A DNA stretch of 64,000 bases from Erythrobacter sp. F6033. GTDB lineage: Bacteria; Pseudomonadota; Alphaproteobacteria; Sphingomonadales; Sphingomonadaceae. The stretch lies in assembly GCF_023016005.1 (NCBI RefSeq), contig NZ_JALKAZ010000001.1, positions 992,001 through 1,056,000 on the forward strand, given 5' to 3'. Every line of letters begins with the position of its first letter. Positions within the stretch are counted from its first letter, which is position 1. Position numbers and translations under genes: made by a program. Below the pieces are notes generated by a model. It searched no databases, was not told the origin of the DNA, and saw nothing but the letters and a program-made list of their open reading frames with translations. Below are positions 52,451 through 63,164 of the stretch, piece by piece.

Positions 52451-53269
52451 ATGCCGGTTCAATTTCCAGAATGTAAGTGGAAGCCGAATGTTATTCGCCG
52501 TCAGGTGAATGCAGTAAAAAGTAGTACCTTGGTTGTTGAGGTAGAAACAGATGATGGACTCGCGTTCGTCAAAGGTGTGAACAACCCCGCCGGCAACGAG
52601 AGCCTTTCTTTTGAACTAGTTGGCACAAGATTGGCGCGTGCTATCGGTCTCGACACTCCAGAGTTTGCAATTTTGGACCATGACTTCTTGGATTTGGTTA
52701 GGTTTGATGCCTCCCCAGTCCCGATGGGCCCTGTCTTTGCTTCAAAAGCAATTTCAGGGAGTACTGGGGGAGAGCGCACGCCCTTTTTGGAGCAGCTTGT
52801 CAATCCTGAAGCAGTTCCACTTCTTGTGGCCTTCGACACTTGGATTTCGAATTTTGATCGTTGCCCTCCACCAGATTATCTCGATCCTACGCCGAATTGG
52901 GATAACGTTTTTTTCGTAGCCGAGGGGCGGCGCTTTCGGCTTATCGTGTTCGACCATACGCATTGCTTTGCTGAGGGTGAGTTGGATATGGCTCTCGAAA
53001 ATAACGGCTATCGTGATGACCTTAGAGTTTTTGGTAAGTTTCCAGAATTTAACGATTTTCTCAGTGAGGGGAGTTTTCTGAAAGCTTTGGAGAACATTCA
53101 TAAGGTTGACGTTTCGACAATTGAGCAGATAATCGACGAAATTCCAGAAGAGTGGGAACTCACCTTTTCGGCGCGAGACGCGTGGATAAGGCAGATTGTT
53201 GAACGCCGCGATCTTCTTGAGGAATTAATCCTTGCGGACTTGTCGGCTCAAATGAGGCTTAAGCTTTGA
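52451..53269 (+). CDS. HipA-like kinase (HipA_2 type)
   Basis: This 272-residue protein has kinase landmarks of HipA_2-type proteins: K41 in FVKGV as the nucleotide-binding lysine, E55 as its partner and the catalytic N134-F-D136-R. N152 in NWDNVFF and the metal Asp D168 in VFDHTH complete the set. It is shorter than the ~440-residue HipA toxin. Its AT-rich codon use contrasts with neighbouring genes, a sign of transfer. The TTG start of a DUF3037 gene overlaps its stop (TTGA), so the two are one translational unit. Whether it is a toxin, a defence factor or a housekeeping kinase is not known. Confidence 0.78.
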   Translation: MPVQFPECKWKPNVIRRQVNAVKSSTLVVEVETDDGLAFVKGVNNPAGNESLSFELVGTRLARAIGLDTPEFAILDHDFLDLVRFDASPVPMGPVFASKAISGSTGGERTPFLEQLVNPEAVPLLVAFDTWISNFDRCPPPDYLDPTPNWDNVFFVAEGRRFRLIVFDHTHCFAEGELDMALENNGYRDDLRVFGKFPEFNDFLSEGSFLKALENIHKVDVSTIEQIIDEIPEEWELTFSARDAWIRQIVERRDLLEELILADLSAQMRLKL

Positions 53270-54084
53270 ACTTTCAGCATCGCCCCCGCAAAGGCAAGTA
53301 CGCCTTAATCCAGTTCTGTCCAGAGCCCGACCGTCAAGAATTTCTCAACGTCGGATTGATCCTTATGGTCCCTGACGCTGCAGGTTATGCGCGCGTAGAT
53401 TTTGTCGACGACCCGGCGCGCATTGAGAAAATTTTTGGTGGGCTTTCAAATAGATATTTCGATGCGGTTCTTAGCTCTCTAAAGAATCGGATTGAGGATA
53501 AGTTTGATTCAAACCTATGGTTTGATTTTGACGAGTTCATTGATCGTCGTGCAAATGAAGTTCGCATCACCAAATTGATGAGTCTGCGTCTTGATGAAGA
53601 TTTGGATGTCGAATTTGATTTGCTTTTCGAAAAACTTGTCGGGACCAAAAAGAAACGATTGCCGAAACCCCGCGCAAGGAAGGAACTCAAAGAATACTTT
53701 TCAGTTCATCGTGTCGAGCACCTTTTAGATCGGCCTAGTGCACTGCATCTCGATCAATATGATGTTACTGTAGCGGCGCCATTTGCATATCAAAATGGGC
53801 ATTATAACTTAATTGATAGCATACGGATTACTTCCAATAACGCTGAAAGTATGCGGGAGGCTGGCAAGAAAGCTATGGAAGGGCAGCTCCTTTGGAATGA
53901 TTATGCTCTTTACGGCGCTCGAATGGTGGTCGTCGCCGATTTTGATGAGCAAAGCCTTGAATTCCAGCGCGCCGTTGCTGAGCATTTTGAGATGTCAAAA
54001 GTGAAGTTGTATACGTTTGAAGATGCTGAATTGTTGGTCGATGACATTTTGGCACATGCCTCGAATCAAGCTTCTACGGTTTAG
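53266..54084 (+). CDS. DUF3037 domain protein, partner of the HipA-like kinase
   Basis: This 272-residue protein has the DUF3037 opening (KYALIQFCPEPDRQEFLNVGLILMV), then an acidic helical region and a basic patch (KKKRLPKPRARKELKEYF near residue 130). It is coupled to the kinase gene by a TTGA overlap; GAGG lies about 8 bases upstream. Codon use is similarly AT-rich. HipA_2 and DUF3037 genes recur as neighbours in my memory of bacterial genomes, but I know no demonstrated function. A regulator or target of the kinase is the simplest guess. Confidence 0.75.
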   Translation: MNFQHRPRKGKYALIQFCPEPDRQEFLNVGLILMVPDAAGYARVDFVDDPARIEKIFGGLSNRYFDAVLSSLKNRIEDKFDSNLWFDFDEFIDRRANEVRITKLMSLRLDEDLDVEFDLLFEKLVGTKKKRLPKPRARKELKEYFSVHRVEHLLDRPSALHLDQYDVTVAAPFAYQNGHYNLIDSIRITSNNAESMREAGKKAMEGQLLWNDYALYGARMVVVADFDEQSLEFQRAVAEHFEMSKVKLYTFEDAELLVDDILAHASNQASTV

Positions 54085-54508
54085 CCACACCCTTGACCCC
54101 CACCACCAACTCCCCTAAGCGCGCCACATCACATGGGCCTCTTCTGAGTCCCGTCTGACAATAGAGCTGAACATTGCCGGCCTTGTCCCGCAGGTCTTGC
54201 GACTTCCGATCCTTCGGAAAAGCAGGGCCTTTTCTATTGGGATCTACCTCGGTTTGATTCCCGCTTTCGCGGGAATGACGGAGTGGATTTTGTGGGGCAT
54301 CCGTCAAAGTAACCCGGTGGCCGAGTGGCCGATTTGGGTGGAGTGTTTCAGCTTGGTTTGGGCATTACGTGCCGCCTTTCGTAGTTGGGACTTAGTCCCG
54401 TCTAGCGACTCCGACAGGCTCAGCACGAACGGTTGCTCTTAGCCAAGCTTTCTCCATGCAGATCATCGCTTAGTTGCCGCCGATCAAACGGTGAAGAGAA
54501 AGACTCAT
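54085..54508. other. 424-bp gap before rpsL, repeat remnants, no gene
   Basis: A small hairpin ATTCCCGC-TTTC-GCGGGAAT lies at 54257-54276, a GGGACT/AGTCCC inverted repeat at 54387-54399, and the sequence CTCCGACAGGCTCAGCACG begins at 54409. That last sequence resembles an abundant dispersed repeat known from Sphingomonadales and other proteobacteria. The 81-codon frame through this part reads through the repeats and is not credible. The last ~75 bases must hold the rpsL leader. No promoter is clear. Confidence 0.6.
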
Positions 54509-54880
54509 ATGCCGACTATTAACCAGCTGGTCCGTAAGGGCCGCGTTCCGCAGAAGGCCAAGTCCAAGGTCCCTGCAATGGAAGCCAACCCGCAGAAACG
54601 CGGCGTTTGCACCCGTGTCTACACCACGACACCAAAGAAGCCGAACTCCGCTCTGCGTAAGGTTGCCAAAGTGCGCCTGACCAACAGCCGCGAAGTCATC
54701 TCCTACATCCCGGGCGAAGGCCACAACCTGCAGGAGCACTCTGTTGTGCTCATCCGCGGCGGCCGTGTTCGCGACCTTCCCGGCGTTCGTTACCACGTCC
54801 TTCGCGGCGTTCTCGATACGCAGGGTGTCAAGGATCGTAAGCAGTCCCGCTCGAAGTACGGCGCCAAGCGTCCGAAATAA
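54509..54880 (+). CDS. rpsL: 30S ribosomal protein S12
   Basis: This 123-residue S12 begins [12 protein letters not shown] and has the conserved [11 protein letters not shown] (with the streptomycin-relevant Lys), the central [23 protein letters not shown] and the end KYGAKRPK. It stabilises decoding at the A site. ATG 54509 is the family start; two extra in-frame codon sets upstream are not used. First gene of the str operon. Confidence 0.98.
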   Translation: MPTINQLVRKGRVPQKAKSKVPAMEANPQKRGVCTRVYTTTPKKPNSALRKVAKVRLTNSREVISYIPGEGHNLQEHSVVLIRGGRVRDLPGVRYHVLRGVLDTQGVKDRKQSRSKYGAKRPK

Positions 54881-55031
54881 GGTTTAGGCGCTGATCTGGA
54901 CCGTTCCCCCACCCGGCTACCCCTGCGAAGGTGGAGTTTGGGTGGCCGGCCAAAATGTCGGGAATACGGAGCGGGCCGGAGCAGCAGGGCGTTCACGGAT
55001 GTGAACGACCACTCCGAAGGAGTTAAGAAAT

Positions 55032-55502
55032 ATGTCACGTCGTCGTAGACCCGAAAAGCGGGTAATCCTTCCCGATCCCAAGTTTGGTGATCAGGTTCTT
55101 TCGAAATTCATGAACAACCTTATGCTCGACGGTAAGAAAGCCGTTGCAGAAGGCATCGTGTATTCGGCGCTTGAAACCGTGGAAACCAAAGCGAAGACCG
55201 ATCCGGTTCAGCTGTTCCATGATGCGCTGACCAATGTTGCGCCTCAGGTCGAAGTTCGCAGCCGCCGTGTTGGTGGTGCGACGTACCAGGTGCCGGTTGA
55301 GGTTCGCCCAGAGCGTGCCCAGGCGCTGGCGATCCGCTGGTTGATCTCGGCTGCACGCGGTCGCCCGGAAACCACCATGAGCGCGCGCCTTTCGGGTGAG
55401 CTGATGGATGCTTCGAACAACCGCGGCAACGCTGTGAAGAAACGCGAAGATACGCACCGCATGGCGGATGCGAACCGCGCGTTCTCGCACTACCGCTGGT
55501 AA
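55032..55502 (+). CDS. rpsG: 30S ribosomal protein S7
   Basis: This 156-residue S7 begins [10 protein letters not shown] and has [19 protein letters not shown] and the C-terminal [27 protein letters not shown]7 nucleates the 30S head by binding the 3' major domain of 16S rRNA. GAAGGAG precedes the ATG by 9 bases. The 151-base spacer after rpsL contains a GC-rich hairpin (CCCACCCGGC...GGGTGG). Confidence 0.98.
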   Translation: MSRRRRPEKRVILPDPKFGDQVLSKFMNNLMLDGKKAVAEGIVYSALETVETKAKTDPVQLFHDALTNVAPQVEVRSRRVGGATYQVPVEVRPERAQALAIRWLISAARGRPETTMSARLSGELMDASNNRGNAVKKREDTHRMADANRAFSHYRW

Positions 55503-55505
55503 GGG

Positions 55506-55549
55506 ATTGTGGACACCGGAGGGCTCAAGTCTTTCCGGTGTCACAATCG
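55506..55549 (+). promoter_or_regulatory. Long hairpin between rpsG and fusA
   Basis: GATTGTGGACACCGGA (55506-55521) pairs with TCCGGTGTCACAATC (55535-55549), a 15-bp stem with one bulged G. No T-run follows, so it is more likely an mRNA processing, attenuation or S7-regulation element than a terminator. Confidence 0.55.
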
Positions 55550-55610
55550 TCACTATATGGGGCGTCTGACCTGCTAAGCAGGCGGCCCCCTAGACGCTAA
55601 GGAAACGAAT

Positions 55611-57740
55611 ATGGCCCGCGAGTATCCGCTGGAGCGTTATCGCAACATCGGCATCATGGCTCACATCGATGCTGGTAAGACTACCACTACCGAACGTATT
55701 CTCTATTACACCGGTAAATCCTACAAAATCGGCGAAGTGCACGATGGCGCTGCGACGATGGACTGGATGGAGCAAGAGCAGGAGCGCGGGATCACGATCA
55801 CGTCTGCTGCGACGACCTGTTTCTGGAACCCTGAAGATCCGACAATGGATCCAAAAGGCGATCCAAAGGCGCTGCGCCAGACACCTGAGCACCGCATCAA
55901 CATCATCGACACACCGGGCCACGTTGACTTCACGATTGAAGTCGAACGTTCGCTGCGCGTGCTCGATGGCGCGGTTGCCTGTTTTGACGGTGTGGCCGGC
56001 GTTGAGCCGCAGTCCGAAACTGTATGGCGTCAGGCTGATAAGTACAAAGTTCCACGGATGTGCTTCATCAACAAGCTCGACCGTACCGGCGCAGACTTTA
56101 AGTACTGCGTGAACTCGATCATCGAGCGTCTTGGTGCGACTCCTGCTGTTCTTTATCTGCCAATCGGTATCGAAGGCAGTCTCTCGGGTCTTGTTGACCT
56201 CGTGAATCAGCGTTCGATTAATTGGAAGAACGAAGATCTCGGTGCGGAGTACGTCTACGGCGATATCCCTGCGGATATGGTCGATGAGGCGGCTGAGTAT
56301 CGGGAAAAGCTTATTGAGCTCGTCGTCGAGCAAGACGACGATGTGATGGAAGCTTACCTCGAAGGCGAAGAGCCTGATGCAGTGACGCTGAAAAAGCTGA
56401 TCCGTAAAGGTACGCTGAACCAGAGCTTCGTTCCTGTGCTTTGTGGCTCCGCATTTAAGAACAAGGGTGTTCAGCCTTTGCTCGACGCTGTTGTCGACTA
56501 CATGCCGAGCCCGCTCGACGTGGAAGCGATTAAAGGTGTTCTGCCCGATTCCGACGAAGAAGATTCGCGGGCATCCGACGATGACGTGCCGTTCGCGGCG
56601 CTCGCGTTTAAGGTCATGAATGATCCGTTCGTGGGCTCGCTTACCTTTACCCGCATTTACTCCGGCCACCTGACGAAGGGCACTGTCCTGAACTCGGTGA
56701 AAGGCAAAAAGGAAAAGATCGGCCGTATCCTCGAAATGCACTCCAATGACCGTAAGGACATTGAAGAGGCGTGGGCTGGTGATATCGTTGCTCTGGCAGG
56801 TATGAAGGCAACCACCACTGGTGACACGCTTTGTGACCCAGCCAAGCCAATCGTGCTCGAGCGGATGGAATTCCCAGATCCGGTTATCGAACTTTCTGTC
56901 GAGCCAAAGACGAAGGCTGACCAAGAAAAGATGGGCGTTGCGCTCAACCGCTTGGCTGCTGAAGATCCATCGTTCCGCGTGACGACTGACCACGAAAGCG
57001 GTCAGACGATCATCAAGGGCATGGGCGAGCTTCACCTCGACATTCTCGTTGACCGTATGAAGCGTGAATTCAAAGTCGAAGCAAACGTCGGCGCCCCTCA
57101 GGTGGCTTACCGTGAATCGCTCGGTCGTGAGATCAATGTCGACTACACCCACAAGAAGCAGTCGGGCGGTACGGGTCAGTTTGCCCGCGCCAAAGCGACC
57201 TTCACCCCGGGTGAACGCGGTCAGGGCATTGTCTTTGAAGACAGCATCAAAGGCGGTAACATTCCTAAGGAATACATCCCGTCGCTTGAAAAAGGTATCC
57301 GTGAGCAAGCCGATAGTGGCTATCTCATTGGCTTCCCGATCATCGATTTCACCGTTCACCTTACAGACGGCGCGTTCCACGATGTCGACTCGTCCACTGT
57401 GGCGTTTGAAATCTGTGGTAAGGGTGCGATGCGTGAAGCCGCTGAGCGTGGCGGTATCAAGCTGCTTGAGCCTGTCATGAAGGTTGAAGTGGTGACCCCG
57501 GAAGATTATCTGGGTGACGTGATCGGCGATCTCAACAGTCGCCGTGGTCAGATCCAAGGCACAGACAGTCGGGGCAATGCCCAGGCAGTTGAAGCAATGG
57601 TTCCGCTCGCGAATATGTTTGGTTACGTGAACGAGCTTCGCTCATTCAGTCAGGGCCGTGCACAATACACCATGCAGTTCTCGCACTACGACGAAGTGCC
57701 TGCGAGTGTTGCTCTAGAGGTTAAGGAGAAGCTTGCCTAA
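55611..57740 (+). CDS. fusA: Elongation factor G
   Basis: This 709-residue translational GTPase has the P-loop AHIDAGKTT, the switch [14 protein letters not shown], and the five EF-G domains ([30 protein letters not shown] in domain IV). It catalyses ribosome translocation. It follows rpsG by 108 bases with a hairpin between. Length is as expected for the family. Confidence 0.98.
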   Translation: MAREYPLERYRNIGIMAHIDAGKTTTTERILYYTGKSYKIGEVHDGAATMDWMEQEQERGITITSAATTCFWNPEDPTMDPKGDPKALRQTPEHRINIIDTPGHVDFTIEVERSLRVLDGAVACFDGVAGVEPQSETVWRQADKYKVPRMCFINKLDRTGADFKYCVNSIIERLGATPAVLYLPIGIEGSLSGLVDLVNQRSINWKNEDLGAEYVYGDIPADMVDEAAEYREKLIELVVEQDDDVMEAYLEGEEPDAVTLKKLIRKGTLNQSFVPVLCGSAFKNKGVQPLLDAVVDYMPSPLDVEAIKGVLPDSDEEDSRASDDDVPFAALAFKVMNDPFVGSLTFTRIYSGHLTKGTVLNSVKGKKEKIGRILEMHSNDRKDIEEAWAGDIVALAGMKATTTGDTLCDPAKPIVLERMEFPDPVIELSVEPKTKADQEKMGVALNRLAAEDPSFRVTTDHESGQTIIKGMGELHLDILVDRMKREFKVEANVGAPQVAYRESLGREINVDYTHKKQSGGTGQFARAKATFTPGERGQGIVFEDSIKGGNIPKEYIPSLEKGIREQADSGYLIGFPIIDFTVHLTDGAFHDVDSSTVAFEICGKGAMREAAERGGIKLLEPVMKVEVVTPEDYLGDVIGDLNSRRGQIQGTDSRGNAQAVEAMVPLANMFGYVNELRSFSQGRAQYTMQFSHYDEVPASVALEVKEKLA

Positions 57741-57759
57741 CCAGGCAAGTCAGTTTAGG

Positions 57760-57787
57760 GGCGGCGCCTGATTCAGCGGGCGCCGCC
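57760..57787 (+). terminator. Hairpin terminator or attenuator between fusA and tuf
   Basis: GGCGGCGCC and GGCGCCGCC form a perfect 9-bp stem, followed by TTTCTCCC. The short T-run suggests partial termination. Confidence 0.65.
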
Positions 57788-57831
57788 TTTCTCCCGCAGA
57801 AATATCAATTTCAAAACGAGGTTATTTGAAA

Positions 57832-59007
57832 ATGGCGAAGGAAAAATTTGAGCGGAACAAGCCGCACTGTAACATCGGCACCATCGGTCACGTTGACCAC
57901 GGTAAGACGACGTTGACGGCGGCTATCACCAAAGTGCAGGGCGCTGCGGTTGATTTCGGCAACATCGATAAAGCTCCAGAAGAGCGCGAGCGTGGCATCA
58001 CCATCTCGACTGCTCACGTGGAATACGAAACCGACGCACGCCACTACGCGCACGTCGATTGTCCAGGCCACGCTGACTACGTGAAAAACATGATCACTGG
58101 TGCTGCCCAAATGGACGGCGCTATCTTGGTTGTGAACGCAGCTGACGGACCGATGCCACAGACTCGCGAGCACATCCTGCTTGCTCGTCAGGTCGGCGTT
58201 CCCCAGCTTGTTGTTTACATGAACAAGGTCGATCAGGTTGACGACGAAGAACTGCTCGAGCTCGTTGAACTCGAAGTTCGCGAACTCCTCAGCGAGTACG
58301 GTTTTGACGGCGACGATATTCCAATCGTTAAGGGTTCGGCTCTTGCTGCTCTTGAAGGTCGTGATCCAGAAATCGGTGAAAACTCGATCAAGGAACTGAT
58401 GGAAGCTGTCGACAGCTTCATCCCGCAGCCTGATCGTCCGGTCGACAAAGACTTCCTGATGCCAATCGAGGACGTATTCTCGATCTCGGGTCGTGGTACT
58501 GTTGTTACTGGCCGTGTTGAAACCGGCGTTGTTAACGTTGGCGACGAAGTTGAAATCGTCGGCATCAAAGACACCACCAAAACGACTGTTACTGGCGTTG
58601 AAATGTTCCGCAAGCTGCTCGACTCGGGTGAAGCTGGCGACAACATCGGTGCTCTGATCCGCGGCGTTGGTCGTGAAGATGTTGAGCGTGGTCAGGTTCT
58701 CGCGAAACCAGGTTCGGTTAACCCGCACACTGAGTTCAGCGCAGAAGTCTACGTTCTGTCGAAAGACGAAGGCGGCCGTCACACGCCATTCTTCGCCAAC
58801 TACCGTCCACAGTTCTACTTCCGTACAACTGACGTAACCGGCGAAGTTATCCTTCCAGAGGGCACCGAAATGGTCATGCCTGGCGATAACGTAACCATCA
58901 ACGTCAAGCTGATCGCTCCGATCGCTATGGACGAAGGTCTTCGTTTCGCGATCCGTGAAGGCGGCCGTACTGTTGGTTCGGGCGTTGTGGCTAAGATCAC
59001 TGCCTAA
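57832..59007 (+). CDS. tuf: Elongation factor Tu
   Basis: This 391-residue EF-Tu has the P-loop [24 protein letters not shown] (from NKxD) and the conserved domain II and III landmarks. It delivers aminoacyl-tRNA. The segment between AAIT and APEE is 14 residues ([14 protein letters not shown]) against 19 in E. coli EF-Tu as I remember it, so the switch I approach is shortened by about five residues. TTG 57826 also starts the frame, but ATG 57832 (MAKEKF) is the family start. Confidence 0.97.
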   Translation: MAKEKFERNKPHCNIGTIGHVDHGKTTLTAAITKVQGAAVDFGNIDKAPEERERGITISTAHVEYETDARHYAHVDCPGHADYVKNMITGAAQMDGAILVVNAADGPMPQTREHILLARQVGVPQLVVYMNKVDQVDDEELLELVELEVRELLSEYGFDGDDIPIVKGSALAALEGRDPEIGENSIKELMEAVDSFIPQPDRPVDKDFLMPIEDVFSISGRGTVVTGRVETGVVNVGDEVEIVGIKDTTKTTVTGVEMFRKLLDSGEAGDNIGALIRGVGREDVERGQVLAKPGSVNPHTEFSAEVYVLSKDEGGRHTPFFANYRPQFYFRTTDVTGEVILPEGTEMVMPGDNVTINVKLIAPIAMDEGLRFAIREGGRTVGSGVVAKITA

Positions 59008-59038
59008 GCCTTTCATCCTTCGGGATGAGACGAAATTC

Positions 59039-59070
59039 GGGGCCCGGCTCTCACATGAGAGCCGGGCCCC
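59039..59070 (+). terminator. Terminator after tuf
   Basis: GGGGCCCGGCTCTC and GAGAGCCGGGCCCC form a perfect 14-bp stem with loop ACAT. AATTTATG follows, a weak T-tract. Confidence 0.75.
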
Positions 59071-59148
59071 AATTTATGTAAGCTCCGTTTTGCGTTTGCG
59101 CGGGGAAGGGGCGAGCACGGTTCGTGCAAATTTCATAGGCTTTCGGGG

Positions 59149-59177
59149 TTGCCAGAATCCCACTGCTTACGTATAGG
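59149..59177 (+). promoter_or_regulatory. Candidate sigma70-type promoter of the S10 operon
   Basis: TTGCCA (59149-59154) and TATAGG (59172-59177) have a 17-base spacer and lie upstream of a ~140-base leader and rpsJ. The position after the tuf terminator fits the start of a separate operon. Confidence 0.55.
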
Positions 59178-59319
59178 CCCGACCAAGCCAACGGAGATTC
59201 GTTTCCGTTGCAACGAAATTCATGGGGCCTCCCGTCCGGGGAACCGGGGAAACAGGGTGGGCCTTTTATTTTTGGGAGCTGTAAAAGGCTCCTTGGCTCT
59301 TTCGCATCGGTAGTAGGTA

Positions 59320-59631
59320 ATGGAAGCACAGAATATCCGTATTCGCCTTAAGGCGTTCGACCATCGCGTTCTTGATCAGGCAACTGGTGAGATTGCAGAA
59401 ACAGCGCGTCGTACGGGTGCTCTTATTCGTGGCCCCATTCCTATGCCGACGCGCATCGAGAAGTTCACCGTGAACCGTGGCCCGCACATCGACAAAAAGT
59501 CGCGCGAGCAGTTCGAGGTGCGCACATACAAGCGTCTGCTCGACATCGTGCAGCCAAACGCTCAGACAGTCGACGCGCTTATGAAGCTCGATCTGGCCGC
59601 TGGCGTAAACGTCGAAATCAAGCTCGCGTAA
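59320..59631 (+). CDS. rpsJ: 30S ribosomal protein S10
   Basis: This 103-residue S10 has [15 protein letters not shown] near the start, [37 protein letters not shown] and VEIKLA at the end. S10 is part of the 30S head and of the Nus antitermination complex. ATG 59320 opens the protein with [10 protein letters not shown]. First gene of the S10 operon. Confidence 0.98.
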   Translation: MEAQNIRIRLKAFDHRVLDQATGEIAETARRTGALIRGPIPMPTRIEKFTVNRGPHIDKKSREQFEVRTYKRLLDIVQPNAQTVDALMKLDLAAGVNVEIKLA

Positions 59632-59900
59632 GCAGTTGATCGACCGGTCCATCTGGAGGACCTAAAGCGACCAGAGAATTTCGGGGCTCCAACGGCCCCG
59701 CTGATCTGCCCGAACAATCGGGTGTATCGGCAAGACATTGGGATACCGCCGAGCTTGCTCGGGCTGCGTCCTCCGTCTCGCCAAACTGTACCAACAGGGT
59801 GCAGGGCGGCACTCAGCCCGGACGGGGCGATGCACTAAAATTTGGGCTGGCACGCATGCGGGGATGGTCTTCGTATGCCTCTGTGTAGGAGTTACTGACG
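59632..59900. other. 269-bp rpsJ-rplC spacer, no gene
   Basis: The spacer is long for a ribosomal operon in which rpsJ and rplC are normally near each other. It has short hairpin-forming pieces (GGGGC...GCCCC at about 59684-59702, GTATC...GATAC near 59723-59747). No ORF with a ribosome-binding site is convincing. A second promoter or a leader of rplC is possible. Confidence 0.5.
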
Positions 59901-60719
59901 ATGCGCACTGGCGTGATCGCAAAGAAGGTAGGAATGACCCGCCTCTTCCAAGAGGACGGACGGCACGTGCCCGTAACCGTTCTCGCTCTGGAAGATTGCC
60001 AGGTCGTTTCCCACCGCACCGCAGATACGGATGGCTACTTCGCTGTTCAGCTGGGTGCAGGCGAAGCAAAATCAAAGAACGTGGCGAAGCCACAGCGTGA
60101 ACATTTCGGCAAGGCCGGTGTCGGGCTGAAGATGCGCGTCGCGGAATTCCGCGTTGAAAACGAAGAAGGTCTGCCACCAGTTGGCGCGCTTATTAGCGCC
60201 GATCACTTCGTAGCGGGTCAAAAAGTCGACATCACCGGTCACACGCAGGGTAAAGGCTTTGCCGGCGCCATGAAGCGTTGGGGCTTCGGTGGTCTGCGCG
60301 CCACTCACGGTGTTTCGCTTTCTCACCGTTCGCACGGTTCGACGGGTAACCGTCAGGATCCGGGTCGCGTGTTTAAGGGTAAGAAGATGGCTGGTCACAT
60401 GGGTGACCGTCAACGTACCCAGATGAACCTTGAAGTTGTTCGCACCGATGCCGATCGCGGCTTGATCTTCGTCAAGGGTTCGGTCCCTGGTTCGAAGAAT
60501 GGCTGGTTGATGGTTCGTGATGCAGTCAAAATTGCCGCTGCCGATGACCTGCCGTTTCCGGCAGCTATCGTCGACACTTCGGCGCCGCTGGCTGAAGAGC
60601 CTGTTGCTGAAACTCCGGTTGAAGAAGCCGCTGTTGAAGCTGTTGCAGACACTCCTGCCGCTGAAACTCCTGCGCCGGAAGCTGATGCTCCCGCCAGCGA
60701 TGAAAACAAGGAGGGCTGA
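59901..60719 (+). CDS. rplC: 50S ribosomal protein L3 with acidic C-terminal extension
   Basis: This 272-residue L3 is longer than the 209-residue E. coli protein. The canonical part has [17 protein letters not shown], the [10 protein letters not shown] loop with the methylated-type Gln site ([20 protein letters not shown]) and [11 protein letters not shown]. From about residue 222 a tail rich in Ala, Pro, Glu and Thr follows ([16 protein letters not shown] and so on), probably disordered. The tail is absent from classical L3 and may be typical of this lineage. Confidence 0.96.
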   Translation: MRTGVIAKKVGMTRLFQEDGRHVPVTVLALEDCQVVSHRTADTDGYFAVQLGAGEAKSKNVAKPQREHFGKAGVGLKMRVAEFRVENEEGLPPVGALISADHFVAGQKVDITGHTQGKGFAGAMKRWGFGGLRATHGVSLSHRSHGSTGNRQDPGRVFKGKKMAGHMGDRQRTQMNLEVVRTDADRGLIFVKGSVPGSKNGWLMVRDAVKIAAADDLPFPAAIVDTSAPLAEEPVAETPVEEAAVEAVADTPAAETPAPEADAPASDENKEG

Positions 60720-60722
60720 TCC

Positions 60723-61346
60723 ATGAAGGTGAAGGTCCAAAAGATCGACGGTAAGGCGTCGGGCGACATCGAGTTGAACGATGCTGTATTCGGCGTGGAG
60801 CCGCGCGCAGACATCCTGCACCGCGTTGTTACCTGGCAGCTTGAAAACCGCCGCGCGACTGCGCGTCCAACGCGTGAGCGTTCGGATGTTGCTCGTACCG
60901 GTAAGAAGCATGGCCCGCAAAAAGGTTCAGGTGGCGCTCGTCACGGCGACCGCGGCGCTCCTATCTTTATCGGTGGTGGTAAAGCTCACGGTGCTCGCAA
61001 GCGTGACTTCAACCAGTCGCTGAACAAGAAAATCCGCGCACTCGGCCTGAAAATGGCTCTTTCGACCAAAGCTAAAGACGGCCTCGTTGTTGTCGACAGC
61101 CTTACGCTGAAAGAAGCCAAGACGCAGGCGCTCAAAGGTCACTTCGACAAGCATGGCTTTGCCGGCAAAGTCCTCGTGATCGACGGTGAGAGCGTGGATG
61201 ACGGTTTCAAAAAAGCCGCTGGCAACCTTCCGGGCATCAACGTGATCCCGGCAGCTGGTGCCAACGTCTATGACATTCTCAATCACGACACGCTTATCCT
61301 GACCAAGGATGCCGTGGCAAAGCTGGAGGCGCGCTTCAATGGCTAA
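60723..61346 (+). CDS. rplD: 50S ribosomal protein L4
   Basis: This 207-residue L4 has [20 protein letters not shown], the [26 protein letters not shown] loop that lines the exit tunnel and a Rossmann-like C-terminal half ([21 protein letters not shown]). In E. coli L4 represses the S10 operon. It starts 3 bases after rplC and overlaps rplW by 8 bases. Confidence 0.97.
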   Translation: MKVKVQKIDGKASGDIELNDAVFGVEPRADILHRVVTWQLENRRATARPTRERSDVARTGKKHGPQKGSGGARHGDRGAPIFIGGGKAHGARKRDFNQSLNKKIRALGLKMALSTKAKDGLVVVDSLTLKEAKTQALKGHFDKHGFAGKVLVIDGESVDDGFKKAAGNLPGINVIPAAGANVYDILNHDTLILTKDAVAKLEARFNG

Positions 61347-61647
61347 AAAGCAAGACATCGATGCGCGTCACTACGACGTGATTCTCGCTCCGCACATCAC
61401 TGAGAAGTCGACAATGGCTTCGGAGAGCAATGCGGTTGTTTTCAAGGTGTCGAATGATGCCACCAAGCCGCAGATCAAAGAAGCGGTTGAGGCGATCTAC
61501 GAAAAGAAGGTTGCGTCGGTGAACACCATTCTCACCAAGGGAAAGACGAAGCGCTGGAAGGGTAAACCTTACAAGCGTTCGGATTTCAAAAAGGCAGTCG
61601 TACGCCTCGCTGATGGCGAGATGATCGACTTCACCAGCGGTATCTGA
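61339..61647 (+). CDS. rplW: 50S ribosomal protein L23
   Basis: This 102-residue L23 has [16 protein letters not shown] at the start, then [30 protein letters not shown] and the basic [25 protein letters not shown]23 sits at the tunnel exit and docks SRP and trigger factor. ATG 61339 overlaps the rplD stop by 8 bases, which fits coupled translation. Confidence 0.96.
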   Translation: MAKKQDIDARHYDVILAPHITEKSTMASESNAVVFKVSNDATKPQIKEAVEAIYEKKVASVNTILTKGKTKRWKGKPYKRSDFKKAVVRLADGEMIDFTSGI

Positions 61648-61661
61648 GGGCGTATAAGAAA

Positions 61662-62498
<837 letters not shown>

Positions 62499-62504
62499 TC
62501 CGAC

Positions 62505-62780
62505 ATGGCACGTTCCGTCTGGAAAGGTCCGTTTGTCGAACTCAGCCTTCTGAAGAAGGCTGAAGACGCACAGGAAGCCGGCAATTCAAAGCCGATCAAA
62601 ACCTGGTCTCGTCGTTCGACTATTCTGCCGCAGTTCGTTGGGCTCGTATTCAACGTATACAACGGTCAGAAATTCATCCCCGTCTCTGTTTCGGAAGAAA
62701 TGGTCGGTCACAAGCTCGGTGAATTTGCGCCAACGCGCAGCTTCCCAGGCCACGCTGCCGACAAGAAGGGCAAGCGCTAA
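62505..62780 (+). CDS. rpsS: 30S ribosomal protein S19
   Basis: This 91-residue S19 begins [12 protein letters not shown] and has the [17 protein letters not shown] and [17 protein letters not shown] motifs. It binds the 16S head with S13. It ends with its stop overlapping the rplV start by one base. Confidence 0.97.
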   Translation: MARSVWKGPFVELSLLKKAEDAQEAGNSKPIKTWSRRSTILPQFVGLVFNVYNGQKFIPVSVSEEMVGHKLGEFAPTRSFPGHAADKKGKR

Positions 62781-63163
62781 TGGGCAAGGCAAAATCTCCA
62801 CGCCGCGTAGCGGACAATGAGGCATTGGCTGTCGGCACCACGATCCGTGGTTCGGCGCAAAAGCTTAACCTCGTTGCTCAGCTGATCCGCGGCAAGAAAG
62901 CCGAAGAGGCTCTCAACATCCTCTCGTTCTCTAAGAAGGCCATGGCCAAGGATGCGACGAAAGTCCTCGCATCGGCGATCGCCAACGCAGAGAACAACCA
63001 TAATCTGGATGTTGATGCTCTCGTCGTTGCGGAAGCTTCGGTCGGTAAGTCGATAACCATGAAGCGGTTCCACACACGCGGTCGCGGCAAGTCGACCCGC
63101 ATTCTCAAGCCGTTCAGCAAGCTGCGTATCGTAGTTCGCGAACAGGAAGAAGAAGAGGCGTAA
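62780..63163 (+). CDS. rplV: 50S ribosomal protein L22
   Basis: This 127-residue L22 has the core [24 protein letters not shown], the extended hairpin loop motif [13 protein letters not shown] that reaches the exit tunnel and an acidic end (EQEEEEA). Macrolide-relevant residues lie in the hairpin. It starts within the rpsS stop. Confidence 0.97.
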   Translation: MGKAKSPRRVADNEALAVGTTIRGSAQKLNLVAQLIRGKKAEEALNILSFSKKAMAKDATKVLASAIANAENNHNLDVDALVVAEASVGKSITMKRFHTRGRGKSTRILKPFSKLRIVVREQEEEEA

Positions 63164-63164
63164 G

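Larger units (their letters stand above)
59008..59319. other. 312-bp tuf-rpsJ spacer with terminator, promoter and leader
   Basis: It holds the tuf terminator (59039-59070), the rpsJ promoter candidate (59149-59177) and a leader of about 140 bases with several short inverted repeats (TTCGTT...AACGAA near 59199-59216; GGGAGC...GCTCCT near 59274-59292). The leader position fits a site of S10-operon feedback control; that is inference. Confidence 0.6.

Noticed and set aside
52451..53269. Reading the HipA-like gene as a full HipA toxin of a hipBA pair
   Set aside because: It is far shorter than HipA and has no HipB-type HTH gene beside it; the partner is a DUF3037 protein.
54197..54442. 81-codon plus-strand frame before rpsL
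   Set aside because: It runs through a dispersed-repeat hairpin and reads IPAFAGMTE-type peptide, the usual false translation of such repeats; no ribosome-binding site.
55590..57557. 655-codon minus-strand frame opposite fusA
   Set aside because: Same codon-bias artefact; EF-G on the plus strand is certain.
57811..59016. 401-codon minus-strand frame opposite tuf
   Set aside because: Artefact of strong codon bias in EF-Tu; the plus-strand gene is certain.
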